A DNA stretch of 40,229 bases. Source: CAZDSS01 sp964508185 (lineage in GTDB: Bacteria > Pseudomonadota > Alphaproteobacteria > Sphingomonadales > Govanellaceae). Below are positions 18,068 through 26,630 of this stretch, piece by piece (positions within the stretch are counted from its first letter, which is position 1; every line of letters starts with the position of its first letter). Below the pieces are notes generated by a model. It was given only the letters and a program-made list of their open reading frames with translations. It was not told the DNA's origin and searched no databases. The translations under genes were made by a program, and so were the position numbers. The stretch covers positions 1 through 40,229 of the forward strand of contig CAZDSS010000013.1 in the NCBI GenBank assembly GCA_964508185.1, in the 5' to 3' direction.

Positions 18068-19093
18068 TCACGCCGCCTGCGCCTGCTTGCGCCGGCGCTG
18101 TTTCTCCGCATAGGCGAGCGCCGCCTCGCGCACCCAGGCGCCGTTTTCGTGGGCCTCCCGCCGCGCCTTCATGCGCTTGCGGTTGCACGGGCCGTTGCCC
18201 TTCAGCACGTTCTGGAATTCCTCCCAGTCGATGGGCCCGAATTCGTAGTGGCCGGTCTTCTCGTTCCATTTGAGATGGGGATCCGGCACGGTGAGGCCGA
18301 GGAATTCCGCCTGCGGCACGGTGACGTCCACGAACTTCTGGCGCAGTTCGTCGTTGGAGACGCGCTTGATCTTCCAGCGCATGGACTGTTCCGAATGGCT
18401 GGACTTCATGCCGCCTTCGGCGTCCACCGTGTCATGCGACCCGAACATCATGAGCGACGGCCACCACCAGCGATTGAAGGCGTCCTGGGCCATGGCCTTC
18501 TGTTCCGGCGTGCCGCGGGAGAGCGCCAGCATGATCTCGAAGCCCTGGCGCTGATGGAAGCTTTCCTCCTTGCAGATCCGCACCATGGCCCGGGCATAGG
18601 GGCCGTAGGAGCAACGCTGCACCAGCCAGCCGATGGCGCCGATATCCGCCCAGGTGAGGGTCGGATAGTTGAAGTTGCTGGAATATTTGGCCGCGCCCGA
18701 CAGCAGCTGCTCGATGAGCTCGTCGCGGGAGACGCCCAGGGTCTCCGCCGCGCTGTAGAGATAGAGGCCGTGGCCCGCCTCGTCCTGCACCTTCGCCATC
18801 AGGACCGCCTTGCGGCGCAGGGTGGGGGCGCGGGTGATCCAGTTGCCCTCGGGCTGCATGCCGATCACTTCCGAATGGGCATGCTGGGAGATCTGCCGGA
18901 TCAGGGTCTTGCGATAGCCCTCCGGCATCCAGTCCCGCGGCTCGATCTTCTCGTCCGCGTCGACACGCTCCTGAAACCGCCGGGCCTGCTCGGAATCATG
19001 CGATTCCACCGGAATGCTGCGATCGCCCTTCGAAATGTCGAGACCTTGCGTATACACCGCCAATCTCCCTGTCTGGTGCTGCTTGACACTCAT
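18068..19093 (-). CDS. paaA: Phenylacetyl-CoA epoxidase catalytic subunit PaaA, with an apparent internal deletion
   Basis: A 341-residue di-iron oxygenase subunit that epoxidises the ring of phenylacetyl-CoA. Iron-ligand regions are present: RQISQHAHSEVIG (66-78), KVQDEAGHGLYLY (101-113) with Glu105 and His108, and CKEESFHQRQG (174-184). At residues 156-162 the sequence reads WLVQRCS, whereas homologues I remember have about 11 more residues (DGAAI-NQV-L) between V and QR. The gap is exactly in frame, and the sequence on both sides is normal. ATG 19093 has no clear ribosome-binding site, and many homologues begin near residue 14 (VYTQ), so the start is uncertain. It is the first gene of paaABCDE. 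Confidence 0.88.
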   Translation of the reverse strand: MSVKQHQTGRLAVYTQGLDISKGDRSIPVESHDSEQARRFQERVDADEKIEPRDWMPEGYRKTLIRQISQHAHSEVIGMQPEGNWITRAPTLRRKAVLMAKVQDEAGHGLYLYSAAETLGVSRDELIEQLLSGAAKYSSNFNYPTLTWADIGAIGWLVQRCSYGPYARAMVRICKEESFHQRQGFEIMLALSRGTPEQKAMAQDAFNRWWWPSLMMFGSHDTVDAEGGMKSSHSEQSMRWKIKRVSNDELRQKFVDVTVPQAEFLGLTVPDPHLKWNEKTGHYEFGPIDWEEFQNVLKGNGPCNRKRMKARREAHENGAWVREAALAYAEKQRRRKQAQAA

Positions 19094-19349
19094 TATGCCA
19101 CAAATTTTCCCGTTCGTAAGCATTTTTTGTATCACGTTGAGTCACCAGCATGTCGGGGGATACATGATTTTCGCGGATTCCCGCGTCAAACGGTCCGGTT
19201 TTCGGCGTGATACGCGCCGCTGCCCCTCCCTTCATATGGTGTCATGGGGCGTGCGAAACAGGGATCCAGTCGATGCGGCAGTTGCCAGGATTCCCGCGCT
19301 TCGCTAGCCTTGCGCCAGGTAATCACGGCGAGGGGTAGGCCCGCACGGA
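19094..19349. promoter_or_regulatory. Divergent intergenic region, paaA and surface-polysaccharide operon
   Basis: About 256 bp. The 60 bp next to paaA are unusually A+T-rich. On the minus strand, TTACGA and CATAAT with a 16-bp spacer could form a promoter, but this -10 overlaps the annotated paaA ATG, leaving the true start or promoter open. On the plus strand, TTGCCA and TAGCCT with 17 bp between them (about 19285-19313) is a weak candidate for the other operon. No PaaX/PaaR operator can be named with confidence. Confidence 0.4.
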
Positions 19350-20264
19350 ATGACGCTCACGGAACTCGCCCGATCGGCCAAGGCCCTTGCCGCGCGCATC
19401 GGCGCCGAGGATCCCGCCCTGCCCGGCCTCCTGGATGCGATGCCGGTCGCGCAGGCGATCGCCGCCCTCGATGCTGCGGACCCCTACCGCGGCTATGGCC
19501 ATATGCCGCCGGAATTCGCAAGTTTCGTGAAGCGGGCCGCGTCCGGCGCGGGGGCTGACACGGCGTCGCGCTATCTCGCCCTGCTGCTCCTCACCCTGAT
19601 CGAACGGGCGGAGGAAAGGATCGCGGCGCTAAGATTGCCCGCCGTCTTCGCGCCGGAATTCGCGGCAAGCTTCGCGCGGATCCTCCGCGATCTCGAGACC
19701 GGACGACGCGCACCCGACCTTCAGGACGACAATTTCCTCAAGGATCTCGGGATCTGCCGCATCGTGCTCATCCCCTGTGTCAGTCACCTGATCTATCGCC
19801 ATGGCGGCGTGCCGCGCCGCCTGCTGCTGCGGCAGGATTTGGCGACCCTCGCGCGGAGCCTGCTTTTCACCGCCTTCCGCACCGGCGGGCTCAGGCCCTT
19901 TCTCGTGAACCATGTGCACATGGCCATGCGCGACAACTTCACGCCCGAGGGGCGGGAACGCTGCTACCGGCTGGTCGCCGAGCTCCTGCGCATCTGGCCC
20001 GATTCCCGCGGCCTCGTGGGCGCGAGCTGGTACTATGACCCGAGGGTCGCGGAAATCAGCCCGCGCCTTGCCTATCTGCGGAAAGTTCCCGAGGCGGGCG
20101 GAGCGCTGTTCCTCAAGGCCGGCGGCGGGCCGGGGGCCATGGACGCCCTCCACCGCTCGCCCACCCGGCAGCGGCTTCATGCGGAGGGGCGGTATGACCC
20201 GGAGGTGTGGTACATGGTCTGGGCGCGCAAGGACATCCTGCGCCTCTATGGTCGCATGACATGA
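19350..20264 (+). CDS. Protein of unknown function, first gene of a polysaccharide operon
   Basis: A 304-residue protein I do not recognise. It has no signal peptide and no clear membrane segment, although two hydrophobic helices (about 76-86 and 136-146) are visible. Notable patches: VNHVHMAMRDNFTPEG (186-201), GASWYYDPRV (224-233), GGALFLKAGG (250-259) and SPTRQRLHAEGRYDPEVWY (270-288), whose density of aromatic, His and Arg residues looks like an enzyme active site. Its stop overlaps the start of a polysaccharide deacetylase (ATGA), which in turn overlaps galE, so a role in making or modifying a surface glycan is likely. No function is claimed. Confidence 0.8.
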   Translation: MTLTELARSAKALAARIGAEDPALPGLLDAMPVAQAIAALDAADPYRGYGHMPPEFASFVKRAASGAGADTASRYLALLLLTLIERAEERIAALRLPAVFAPEFAASFARILRDLETGRRAPDLQDDNFLKDLGICRIVLIPCVSHLIYRHGGVPRRLLLRQDLATLARSLLFTAFRTGGLRPFLVNHVHMAMRDNFTPEGRERCYRLVAELLRIWPDSRGLVGASWYYDPRVAEISPRLAYLRKVPEAGGALFLKAGGGPGAMDALHRSPTRQRLHAEGRYDPEVWYMVWARKDILRLYGRMT

Positions 20265-21310
20265 AGCAGCAGTTTCTGAAATGGGCGAAACGCCTGGGCC
20301 TTTTCGCGCTGGCCCGGCGCATGACGGCGCAAAGGCTCAGGATCCTCTGCTATCACGGCGCCTGGATCGCCGACGGGCCGGTCTACGGAAGTTACCTTTT
20401 CATGTCGCCCGATCGCTTCGCCCGGCGCATGGCGCTCCTGCGGCGGCTCGGCTATCCCGTGCTGCCTCTTGGCGATGCGGTCAGACATCTTCGCGCCGGC
20501 ACCCTGCCGCCGGGCGCGACGGCGATCACCATCGACGACGGCTGGTACGGCACCTACGCCCACATGCTGCCGGTGCTGAAGGCCCAGGGCCTTCCCGCCA
20601 CCATCTATGTGACGACCCATTACGTGGTGAAGGAACGGCCCGTTCTGAACATCCTGGTGGGCCACATGCTGCAGCGCGCGGCGCCCGGGCCCTACCCTTG
20701 GGCCGAAATCGCCACCGACGGGGCGGAGAACGGCGCATTCCGGCTCGATGCGCCCGGCATGCGATCGAGGGTCGCGGAGACCATCTGGGCAAGGCTCGAC
20801 CTGCTTCCCGACGTCGACGCCCGCCATGCAGAGGTGCGGCGGCTTGCGGCGATCTTCGGCTACGACATGGCGCGGGCCGAGAACGCGCGCTGGTTCGACC
20901 TGATGCGGGCGGGCGAAGTGCGGGACGCGGAGGCGCAGGGCTTCGACATCCAGCTTCACACCCACCGCCACCGCCAATACGGGTTCGACGCGGAGCGCGT
21001 CGCGGGCGAGATCGCGGAAAACCGGCGGCTCCTTGCGGACATCACGGGCCGTGCGCCGCAGGATTTCACCCATTTCTGCTATCCGAGCGGCAACTGGAGC
21101 GACAGCCTGTTCCCGGTGCTGCAGAAGCTCGGGATCGAGAGCGCCACCACCACCGATTCGGGGCTGAATACCCGTGACGCGGAGCCGCTCGCCCTCAGGC
21201 GGATCCTTGACGGCGAATCCCTCACCGATCTTGACTTCGAGGCGCGCCTCTGCGGTTTCTGGGATCTGGTGGAGGCCATCAAGAACAGAAAGGGAGGACG
21301 AGGGCGGTGA
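20261..21310 (+). CDS. NodB-type polysaccharide deacetylase family protein (CE4)
   Basis: A 349-residue protein with the NodB homology fold. Seen: RILCYHG (27-33), the metal-site motif TIDDGW with Asp92-Asp93, the second motif HTHRH (His232 and His236), and HFCYPSGNWSD, the usual third motif. The family removes N- or O-acetyl groups from glycans using a divalent metal. No signal peptide is visible, so it probably acts in the cytoplasm or at the inner face of the membrane on a lipid-linked precursor. ATG 20261 lies in the stop of the preceding gene, and its own stop overlaps the GTG of galE. Confidence 0.87.
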   Translation: MKQQFLKWAKRLGLFALARRMTAQRLRILCYHGAWIADGPVYGSYLFMSPDRFARRMALLRRLGYPVLPLGDAVRHLRAGTLPPGATAITIDDGWYGTYAHMLPVLKAQGLPATIYVTTHYVVKERPVLNILVGHMLQRAAPGPYPWAEIATDGAENGAFRLDAPGMRSRVAETIWARLDLLPDVDARHAEVRRLAAIFGYDMARAENARWFDLMRAGEVRDAEAQGFDIQLHTHRHRQYGFDAERVAGEIAENRRLLADITGRAPQDFTHFCYPSGNWSDSLFPVLQKLGIESATTTDSGLNTRDAEPLALRRILDGESLTDLDFEARLCGFWDLVEAIKNRKGGRGR

Positions 21311-22323
21311 AGGTATTGGTGACGGGCGGCGCCGGCTATATCGGCAGCCACGCGGTGGTGGAGCTGGTCGCTGCGGGCCATGAGGTGGTGATCCTCGACA
21401 ATCTGTCCAACGCCAAGCCGGAGGCCGTCCGGCGCGTCTCCGCCATCACCCAGCGGGAGATCCCCTTCGTGCAGGGGGACATCCGCGACCGCGAGACGTT
21501 GCGCCGCCTGTTCGCCGTCCACGACCTTGATGCGGTGATGCATTTCGCCGGGCTGAAGGCGGTCGGCGAATCGGTCGAAAAGCCCCTCGCCTATTACGAC
21601 AACAACGTCACGGGATCCCTCACCCTGTTCGAGGTCATGGGGGAAGCGGGCTGCAAATCCATCATCTTCTCGTCGTCGGCGACCGTATACGGCGACCCGG
21701 CGAGCGTTCCGATCCGCGAGGATTTCCCCACCTCCGCCACCAATCCCTATGGCCGCAGCAAGCTGATGATCGAGGAGATGCTGCGGGATCTCGCGGCCTC
21801 GGACCCCACATGGCGGGTGGTGCTGCTGCGCTACTTCAATCCCGTGGGGGCCCATGAATCCGGCATGATCGGCGAGGATCCGAACGGCATTCCCAACAAT
21901 CTCGTGCCCTATATCGCGCAGGTCGCCATCGGGCGGCTGCCGCGGCTTCGCGTCTTCGGCGGCGACTGGCCGACCCGCGACGGCACCGGGGTCCGGGACT
22001 ATATCCATGTGGTGGATCTCGCCCGGGGACATGTGGCGGCGCTCGCCTGGCTTGGCCGCAGCCGGGGTGTGGGCATCTTCAATCTCGGCACCGGACGGGG
22101 CTACAGCGTGCTCGAGATGGTACGCGCCTTCGCCGAAGCCTCGGGCCGGGACATTCCCTACGAGATCGTGGGCCGCCGCCCCGGCGACATCGCCGAATGC
22201 TATGCGGATCCGTCCCTTGCGGAGCGGGAGCTCGGCTGGCGGGCGGAGCGGACTCTGGCCCAGATGTGCGCCGACAGCTGGCGCTGGCAGTCCATGAATC
22301 CCGAAGGCTACGGGGCGGCCTAG
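21307..22323 (+). CDS. galE: UDP-glucose 4-epimerase GalE
   Basis: A 338-residue short-chain dehydrogenase. The NAD-binding GGAGYIGSH lies at 7-15; the catalytic set includes Ser123/124 in FSSSATVYG and Tyr148-x3-Lys152 in YGRSK. Length and the LRYFNPVGAH and GDWPTRDGTGVRDYIHV segments fit GalE well. It interconverts UDP-glucose and UDP-galactose, supplying galactosyl donors. The GTG start at 21307 overlaps the stop of the deacetylase gene, so it belongs to the same operon and probably serves a galactose-containing surface polysaccharide. It converges on tonB, 7 bp away. Confidence 0.95.
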   Translation: MKVLVTGGAGYIGSHAVVELVAAGHEVVILDNLSNAKPEAVRRVSAITQREIPFVQGDIRDRETLRRLFAVHDLDAVMHFAGLKAVGESVEKPLAYYDNNVTGSLTLFEVMGEAGCKSIIFSSSATVYGDPASVPIREDFPTSATNPYGRSKLMIEEMLRDLAASDPTWRVVLLRYFNPVGAHESGMIGEDPNGIPNNLVPYIAQVAIGRLPRLRVFGGDWPTRDGTGVRDYIHVVDLARGHVAALAWLGRSRGVGIFNLGTGRGYSVLEMVRAFAEASGRDIPYEIVGRRPGDIAECYADPSLAERELGWRAERTLAQMCADSWRWQSMNPEGYGAA

Positions 22324-22330
22324 GCGGCGC

Positions 22331-23071
22331 TCACCGCCGCCCGCTCTTCTTCATGAAGAATTCGACGGGCACGACGAATTCCATGCCGTCGCCGGGAATT
22401 TCCCTGGGCATTGCGGGCAGGGGATCGGCGCGGCGCACCATGGCGAGGCTTGCTTCATCCAGCATCTCGTGGCCCGAGCCGTTGACCAGCCGGCAATCCC
22501 GGACGCGGCCATCACGGTCGATGGAGATGAACACTTCCGCCACCCCCTCGAGACGCTGGCGGCGCGCGTCCTGCGGATAGCGCTTGTGCCGGTCGAGCCA
22601 GGCGAGGATCTGGCCGTAATAGGTGGCCTGACGCTTCTTGGCGCGGGCGTCCATGGGCGGCGGAGGCGGCGCCTTGGGCGGCGCCGCGGCGGCGGATGCG
22701 ACCCTGGTCTCCCCCGCTTCCGCCGGCGCGCTGCTGGCAACGACGCTTTCCGTGACCGGCTGCGGCATGGGCATGGGTTCGGGCGGCGCGGGCATGGGCT
22801 CAGGCGCTGGTTCCGGCTGCGGCGCCGGTTCCGGCTCGGGTTCCGAAACGGGCTCGGGCACAGGCTCGGGCTGAGGTTCGGGCTCGGGCTCCGGCGCGCT
22901 CTCCTCTTCCGGTGCCGGCATGCTTGCGAGCGCGATCCTGATGGCCGCCGGCTCCGTGGGAGGCGCGGCGCGCGACACCCAGATTCCCGCGACCAGAATC
23001 GCCGCATGGACGGCGACCGCGACGGCGATCCCCGCCGCGCGCGGCCCTTCTATGCCGAGGGCGCGGATCAT
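22331..23071 (-). CDS. tonB: TonB energy-transducing protein
   Basis: A 246-residue protein. An N-terminal membrane anchor (about 12-33) is followed by a long Pro/Glu-rich spacer (52-106) that spans the periplasm, and a C-terminal TonB domain (about 155-240) with YPQDARRQRLEGVAEVFISI and GSGHEMLDEASLAMVRR. TonB carries proton-motive force from ExbB-ExbD to outer-membrane receptors. Its ATG overlaps the exbD stop (ATGA). The operon order exbB-exbD-tonB and the divergent siderophore receptor point to iron uptake. Confidence 0.93.
   Translation of the reverse strand: MIRALGIEGPRAAGIAVAVAVHAAILVAGIWVSRAAPPTEPAAIRIALASMPAPEEESAPEPEPEPQPEPVPEPVSEPEPEPAPQPEPAPEPMPAPPEPMPMPQPVTESVVASSAPAEAGETRVASAAAAPPKAPPPPPMDARAKKRQATYYGQILAWLDRHKRYPQDARRQRLEGVAEVFISIDRDGRVRDCRLVNGSGHEMLDEASLAMVRRADPLPAMPREIPGDGMEFVVPVEFFMKKSGRR
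22754..22918 (-). repeat. Pro-Glu repeat tract within tonB
   Basis: Residues 52-106 of TonB consist largely of PE/PEP units (for example PEPEPEPQPEPVPEP). At DNA level this is an imperfect short tandem repeat of GGCTC/GGTTC-type units. It is a coding spacer; its length may vary between strains. Confidence 0.75.
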
Positions 23072-23501
23072 GACTTGCCCTGGGGCTCCTCGGTCAGGAG
23101 CGACAGGTCGGAAAAGCCCGCTTTGCCCAAAAGGGACAGGAGCTCCATGATGGTGCCGTAGTCGGCCTTCTGATCGCCGCGGACGAAGATGGTCTGCTCG
23201 CCCTCAGCGTCACGAAGCGCGGCAAGGCGGTCGGCGATGGCGTCCCAGGATACCTGCTCCTCGCCGAGATAGAGCGCGCGATCCGCCGTCACGCTGACGA
23301 CGATCTTTTCCCGCGCCTCGGGCAACGGCGCGTTCGATGCCTTGGGCAGTTCCAGTGTGACGCCCGAGACCAGAAGCGGCGCGGCCACCATGAAGATGAT
23401 GAGCAGCACCAGCATGACGTCCACGAGCGGCGTCACGTTGATCTCGGCCAGCGGCCGGTAGCCGCCGTCGCCCGGCTCCATGGACTGGGGAGAGATCGCC
23501 A

Positions 23502-23502
<1 letters not shown>
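23068..23502 (-). CDS. exbD: ExbD, biopolymer transport protein
   Basis: A 144-residue protein with one membrane segment near the N-terminus (PLVDVMLVLLIIFMVAAPLL, about 26-45). It contains the essential membrane Asp in NVTPLVDVMLVLLIIFM and a periplasmic C-terminal domain. ExbD forms the proton channel and motor with ExbB to energise TonB. Its start overlaps the exbB stop by one base (TGATG), and its stop overlaps the tonB start. Confidence 0.94.
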
Positions 23503-24188
<686 letters not shown>

Positions 24189-24222
24189 TGGACGTCTCCC
24201 GCTCGTTCGCCTTCAGCAGAAG

Positions 24223-24251
24223 CTTATGTTGAAACTGCGAACCATTTGCAA
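24223..24251 (-). promoter_or_regulatory. Promoter of exbB-exbD-tonB
   Basis: On the minus strand, TTGCAA (24251-24246) and CATAAG (24228-24223) are 17 bp apart, and initiation would fall about 30 bp before the exbB ATG. A perfect palindrome, ATTTGCAAAT, lies just upstream at 24269-24278 and could be a second regulator site. Confidence 0.5.
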
Positions 24252-24308
24252 CGACTTTTTGAGTGTGAATTTGCAAATCAGTCTCATTTTTCCGTTGCCC
24301 TGATTGTT

Positions 24309-24327
24309 GAGAGTGATTATCAATATC
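24309..24327 (+). promoter_or_regulatory. Fur box before the siderophore receptor
   Basis: The 19-mer GAGAGTGATTATCAATATC agrees with the classical Fur consensus GATAATGATAATCATTATC at 15 of 19 positions by eye. It overlaps a candidate promoter for the receptor (TTGCCC at 24295-24300, 17-bp spacer, TATCAA at 24318-24323). Iron-loaded Fur bound here would block that promoter. Confidence 0.7.
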
Positions 24328-24389
24328 GCTTGCGGCCGCCAGGGGGCGGTTATCGCGATCGAACTGTTTTCGAATGGAGAAAAAAGGGA

Positions 24390-26558
24390 ATGGAAAGCCG
24401 GAGGAAGGCAGGTCTGTTTCAGGGGGTGTCGCCCCTGGTGCTGGCCGTGGCGGGAATGACAATCGGGGGCGCCGCGGCGGCTCAAGGCGCGGCGCAGGCA
24501 GATGACGCACAGGACGGACCCGTGAAGCTCGGCCCCGTGCGGGTCGGCGGCGAGGTCGAAGGCTATCGCCGGGAGGAGTCCGCGTCGCCCAAATTCACCG
24601 CGCCGCTTGTCGACACGCCGAAGACGGTCACCGTCATCACCCGCGAGCTCATGGAAGAGCGGAGCGCCCATACCCTGACCGAAGTCCTTCGCACCACGCC
24701 GGGCGTCACCCTCGGCTCCGGTGAGGGCGGGACGCCCCTGGGCGACCGTCCCTTCATCCGCGGCTACGAAGCTTCCACCGACATTTTCGTGGACGGCGTC
24801 CGCAATCTCGGCCGCGCCAACTATGAGACCTTCAATCTGGAGCAGATCGAGATCGTCAAGGGCCCGGGCTCCAGCCGGACGGGCCGCGGCTCCACCGGCG
24901 GCAGCCTGAACATGATCACCAAGACCCCGCACCAGGGGAACAGTTTCACTGGCAGTGTCCAGCTCGGCACCGACGAGACGAAGCGCGTGACCGTCGATGG
25001 CAACTATCAGCTGGACGACAACGTCGCCTTCCGGCTCAACGCCATGTATCACGACGCGGAAGTGGCGGGCCGCGACTCCGTCGAGAACGAGCGCTGGGGT
25101 GTGGCGCCTTCGCTCACCCTCGGCCTCGGCCAGCCGACGCGCGCGACGCTCAGCTACTATGCGCTTCGCACCGACGACATTCCGGATCTCGGCATCCCGT
25201 TCGCGGACAGCGGGAACGGCCAGGTGGTGAGCCCGCCGAAAGTGGATCGCAGCAACTTCTACGGCTATCTCGACCGCGACTATCGCGAGGTGGAGACCGA
25301 CATCGCGACCGCCGTCATCGAGCATGACGTGACGGACGCCATCACGCTGCGCAACACCACCCGCTATACGCGGGTATTCCAGGAATATCTGGTGACCCGC
25401 CCGTCCTTCGACGCCAACGGCCTGGAGAACGGCGTGGTGACCACAGGAGTTCGCGGCAACAAGCGCCATACGGAAGCCTTCCTCAACCAGACCGACCTCT
25501 ACGGCAAGGCCTATCACGGGGATGTGGAGCACAGCTTCGCGATCGGCGCCGAGATCAGCCGCGAGCGCCTGAAGTCGGCGTCTTCGGTCGCGACCGGGGC
25601 GACGGGCGGCACGCAGGATCTCTACAATCCCGACCCGCGGCTTCCCGGGCCGGGGACACCCTATTCCTGGGCCGATTACGGCGAGCCGAACATCACCAAG
25701 ACCAAGGCGCTCTATGCGCTGGACACCATCAGGTTCAATGAGCAGATCCTCGCCGAGGTGGGCCTCCGCTACGACAACTACAAGGTCGAGACGGCGGACG
25801 GCACGCGCGAGGACGATATCTGGAACTACAATCTCGGCATCATCTACAAGCCCGCGGAGAATGGCAGCATCTACATCTCCTGGGGCACCTCGGCCAATCC
25901 CTCGGGCGAGACGGCGGGGCAATCGGGCGGGTCCGACGGCGCGGCGGGCGGCGGCTTCCGCGATCTTGCGCCGGAGAAGAGCCGCAGCCTCGAGCTCGGC
26001 ACCAAATGGGATCTCTTCGACGAGCAGCTGTCGCTGACCGCCGCGGTCTTCGAGACCAAGAAGACCGACGCCCGCAGTCAGGACCCGGTGACGGGCGAGG
26101 TGGTCCTGAGCGGCAGCAACCGCGTGCGCGGCTTCGAGCTCGCCGCCGCCGGCAGCATCACGCCCGAATGGCAGCTCTGGGCGGGCTATACCTGGCTCGA
26201 CCCCGAGGTCACCCGCTTCATCAACAACAACGTGGATTATTCCGGCAAGGTCATGAAGTTCGTGGCCAAGCATAACTTCACGTTGTGGACGACCTATGAA
26301 CTGCCCTTCGATTTCACCCTCGGCGGCGGCGTGACCTATACGGGCAAGCGCTTCATGAACGACGCCAATACCCTGTGGTTCAAGCCCACCTGGCGGTTCG
26401 ACGCCATGGCGGCCTACAAGGTCAACGAGAACGTGGACCTTCGCCTCAATGTGCTGAACCTGACCGACGAGACCATCTATGATGCGTCGCATGTGGGCGT
26501 CTTCGCGGTGGTGGCGCCGGGCCGGTCGGCCCTGCTTTCCGCCAACGTGAAGTTCTAG
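24390..26558 (+). CDS. TonB-dependent siderophore receptor
   Basis: A 722-residue outer-membrane receptor. The signal peptide covers about 1-32 (cleavage near AAAAQ). The plug domain (about 65-175) has DTPKTVTVITRELMEER and FIRGYEASTDIFVDGVRNLG, and ends with GRGSTGGSLNMITKTP. A 22-strand-type barrel follows, closing with a C-terminal Phe. The sequence type resembles Fiu/catecholate-type receptors, but the ligand is not proven. ATG 24390 has GGAGA 9 bp upstream. A Fur box precedes it, and the PiuC-type oxygenase gene follows 72 bp later, a pairing known from Fiu/PiuA systems. Confidence 0.93.
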   Translation: MESRRKAGLFQGVSPLVLAVAGMTIGGAAAAQGAAQADDAQDGPVKLGPVRVGGEVEGYRREESASPKFTAPLVDTPKTVTVITRELMEERSAHTLTEVLRTTPGVTLGSGEGGTPLGDRPFIRGYEASTDIFVDGVRNLGRANYETFNLEQIEIVKGPGSSRTGRGSTGGSLNMITKTPHQGNSFTGSVQLGTDETKRVTVDGNYQLDDNVAFRLNAMYHDAEVAGRDSVENERWGVAPSLTLGLGQPTRATLSYYALRTDDIPDLGIPFADSGNGQVVSPPKVDRSNFYGYLDRDYREVETDIATAVIEHDVTDAITLRNTTRYTRVFQEYLVTRPSFDANGLENGVVTTGVRGNKRHTEAFLNQTDLYGKAYHGDVEHSFAIGAEISRERLKSASSVATGATGGTQDLYNPDPRLPGPGTPYSWADYGEPNITKTKALYALDTIRFNEQILAEVGLRYDNYKVETADGTREDDIWNYNLGIIYKPAENGSIYISWGTSANPSGETAGQSGGSDGAAGGGFRDLAPEKSRSLELGTKWDLFDEQLSLTAAVFETKKTDARSQDPVTGEVVLSGSNRVRGFELAAAGSITPEWQLWAGYTWLDPEVTRFINNNVDYSGKVMKFVAKHNFTLWTTYELPFDFTLGGGVTYTGKRFMNDANTLWFKPTWRFDAMAAYKVNENVDLRLNVLNLTDETIYDASHVGVFAVVAPGRSALLSANVKF

Positions 26559-26579
26559 GCCTCACGGACAGGCACGGAA

Positions 26580-26609
26580 CGGCGGGGCCGCTTGCCCGGG
26601 GCTCCGCCG
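26580..26609 (+). other. Hairpin between receptor and piuC
   Basis: CGGCGGGGCC (26580-26589) can pair with GGCTCCGCCG (26600-26609) over ten positions with one G-U pair, around a ten-base loop. No T-tract follows. It may be a 3'-stabilising element or partial attenuator that lowers piuC relative to the receptor. Confidence 0.4.
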
Positions 26610-26630
26610 CCATTTCGGAGAACGCGCGCC

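Noticed and set aside
22318..22345. GGCGG...CCGCC inverted repeat at the galE/tonB junction, considered as a bidirectional terminator
   Set aside because: The stem is only five bases, overlaps both coding ends and has no T-tract on either side.
22754..22918. Repeat tract considered as a CRISPR-like or satellite array
   Set aside because: The units are short, lack spacers and encode the Pro/Glu spacer of TonB in frame.
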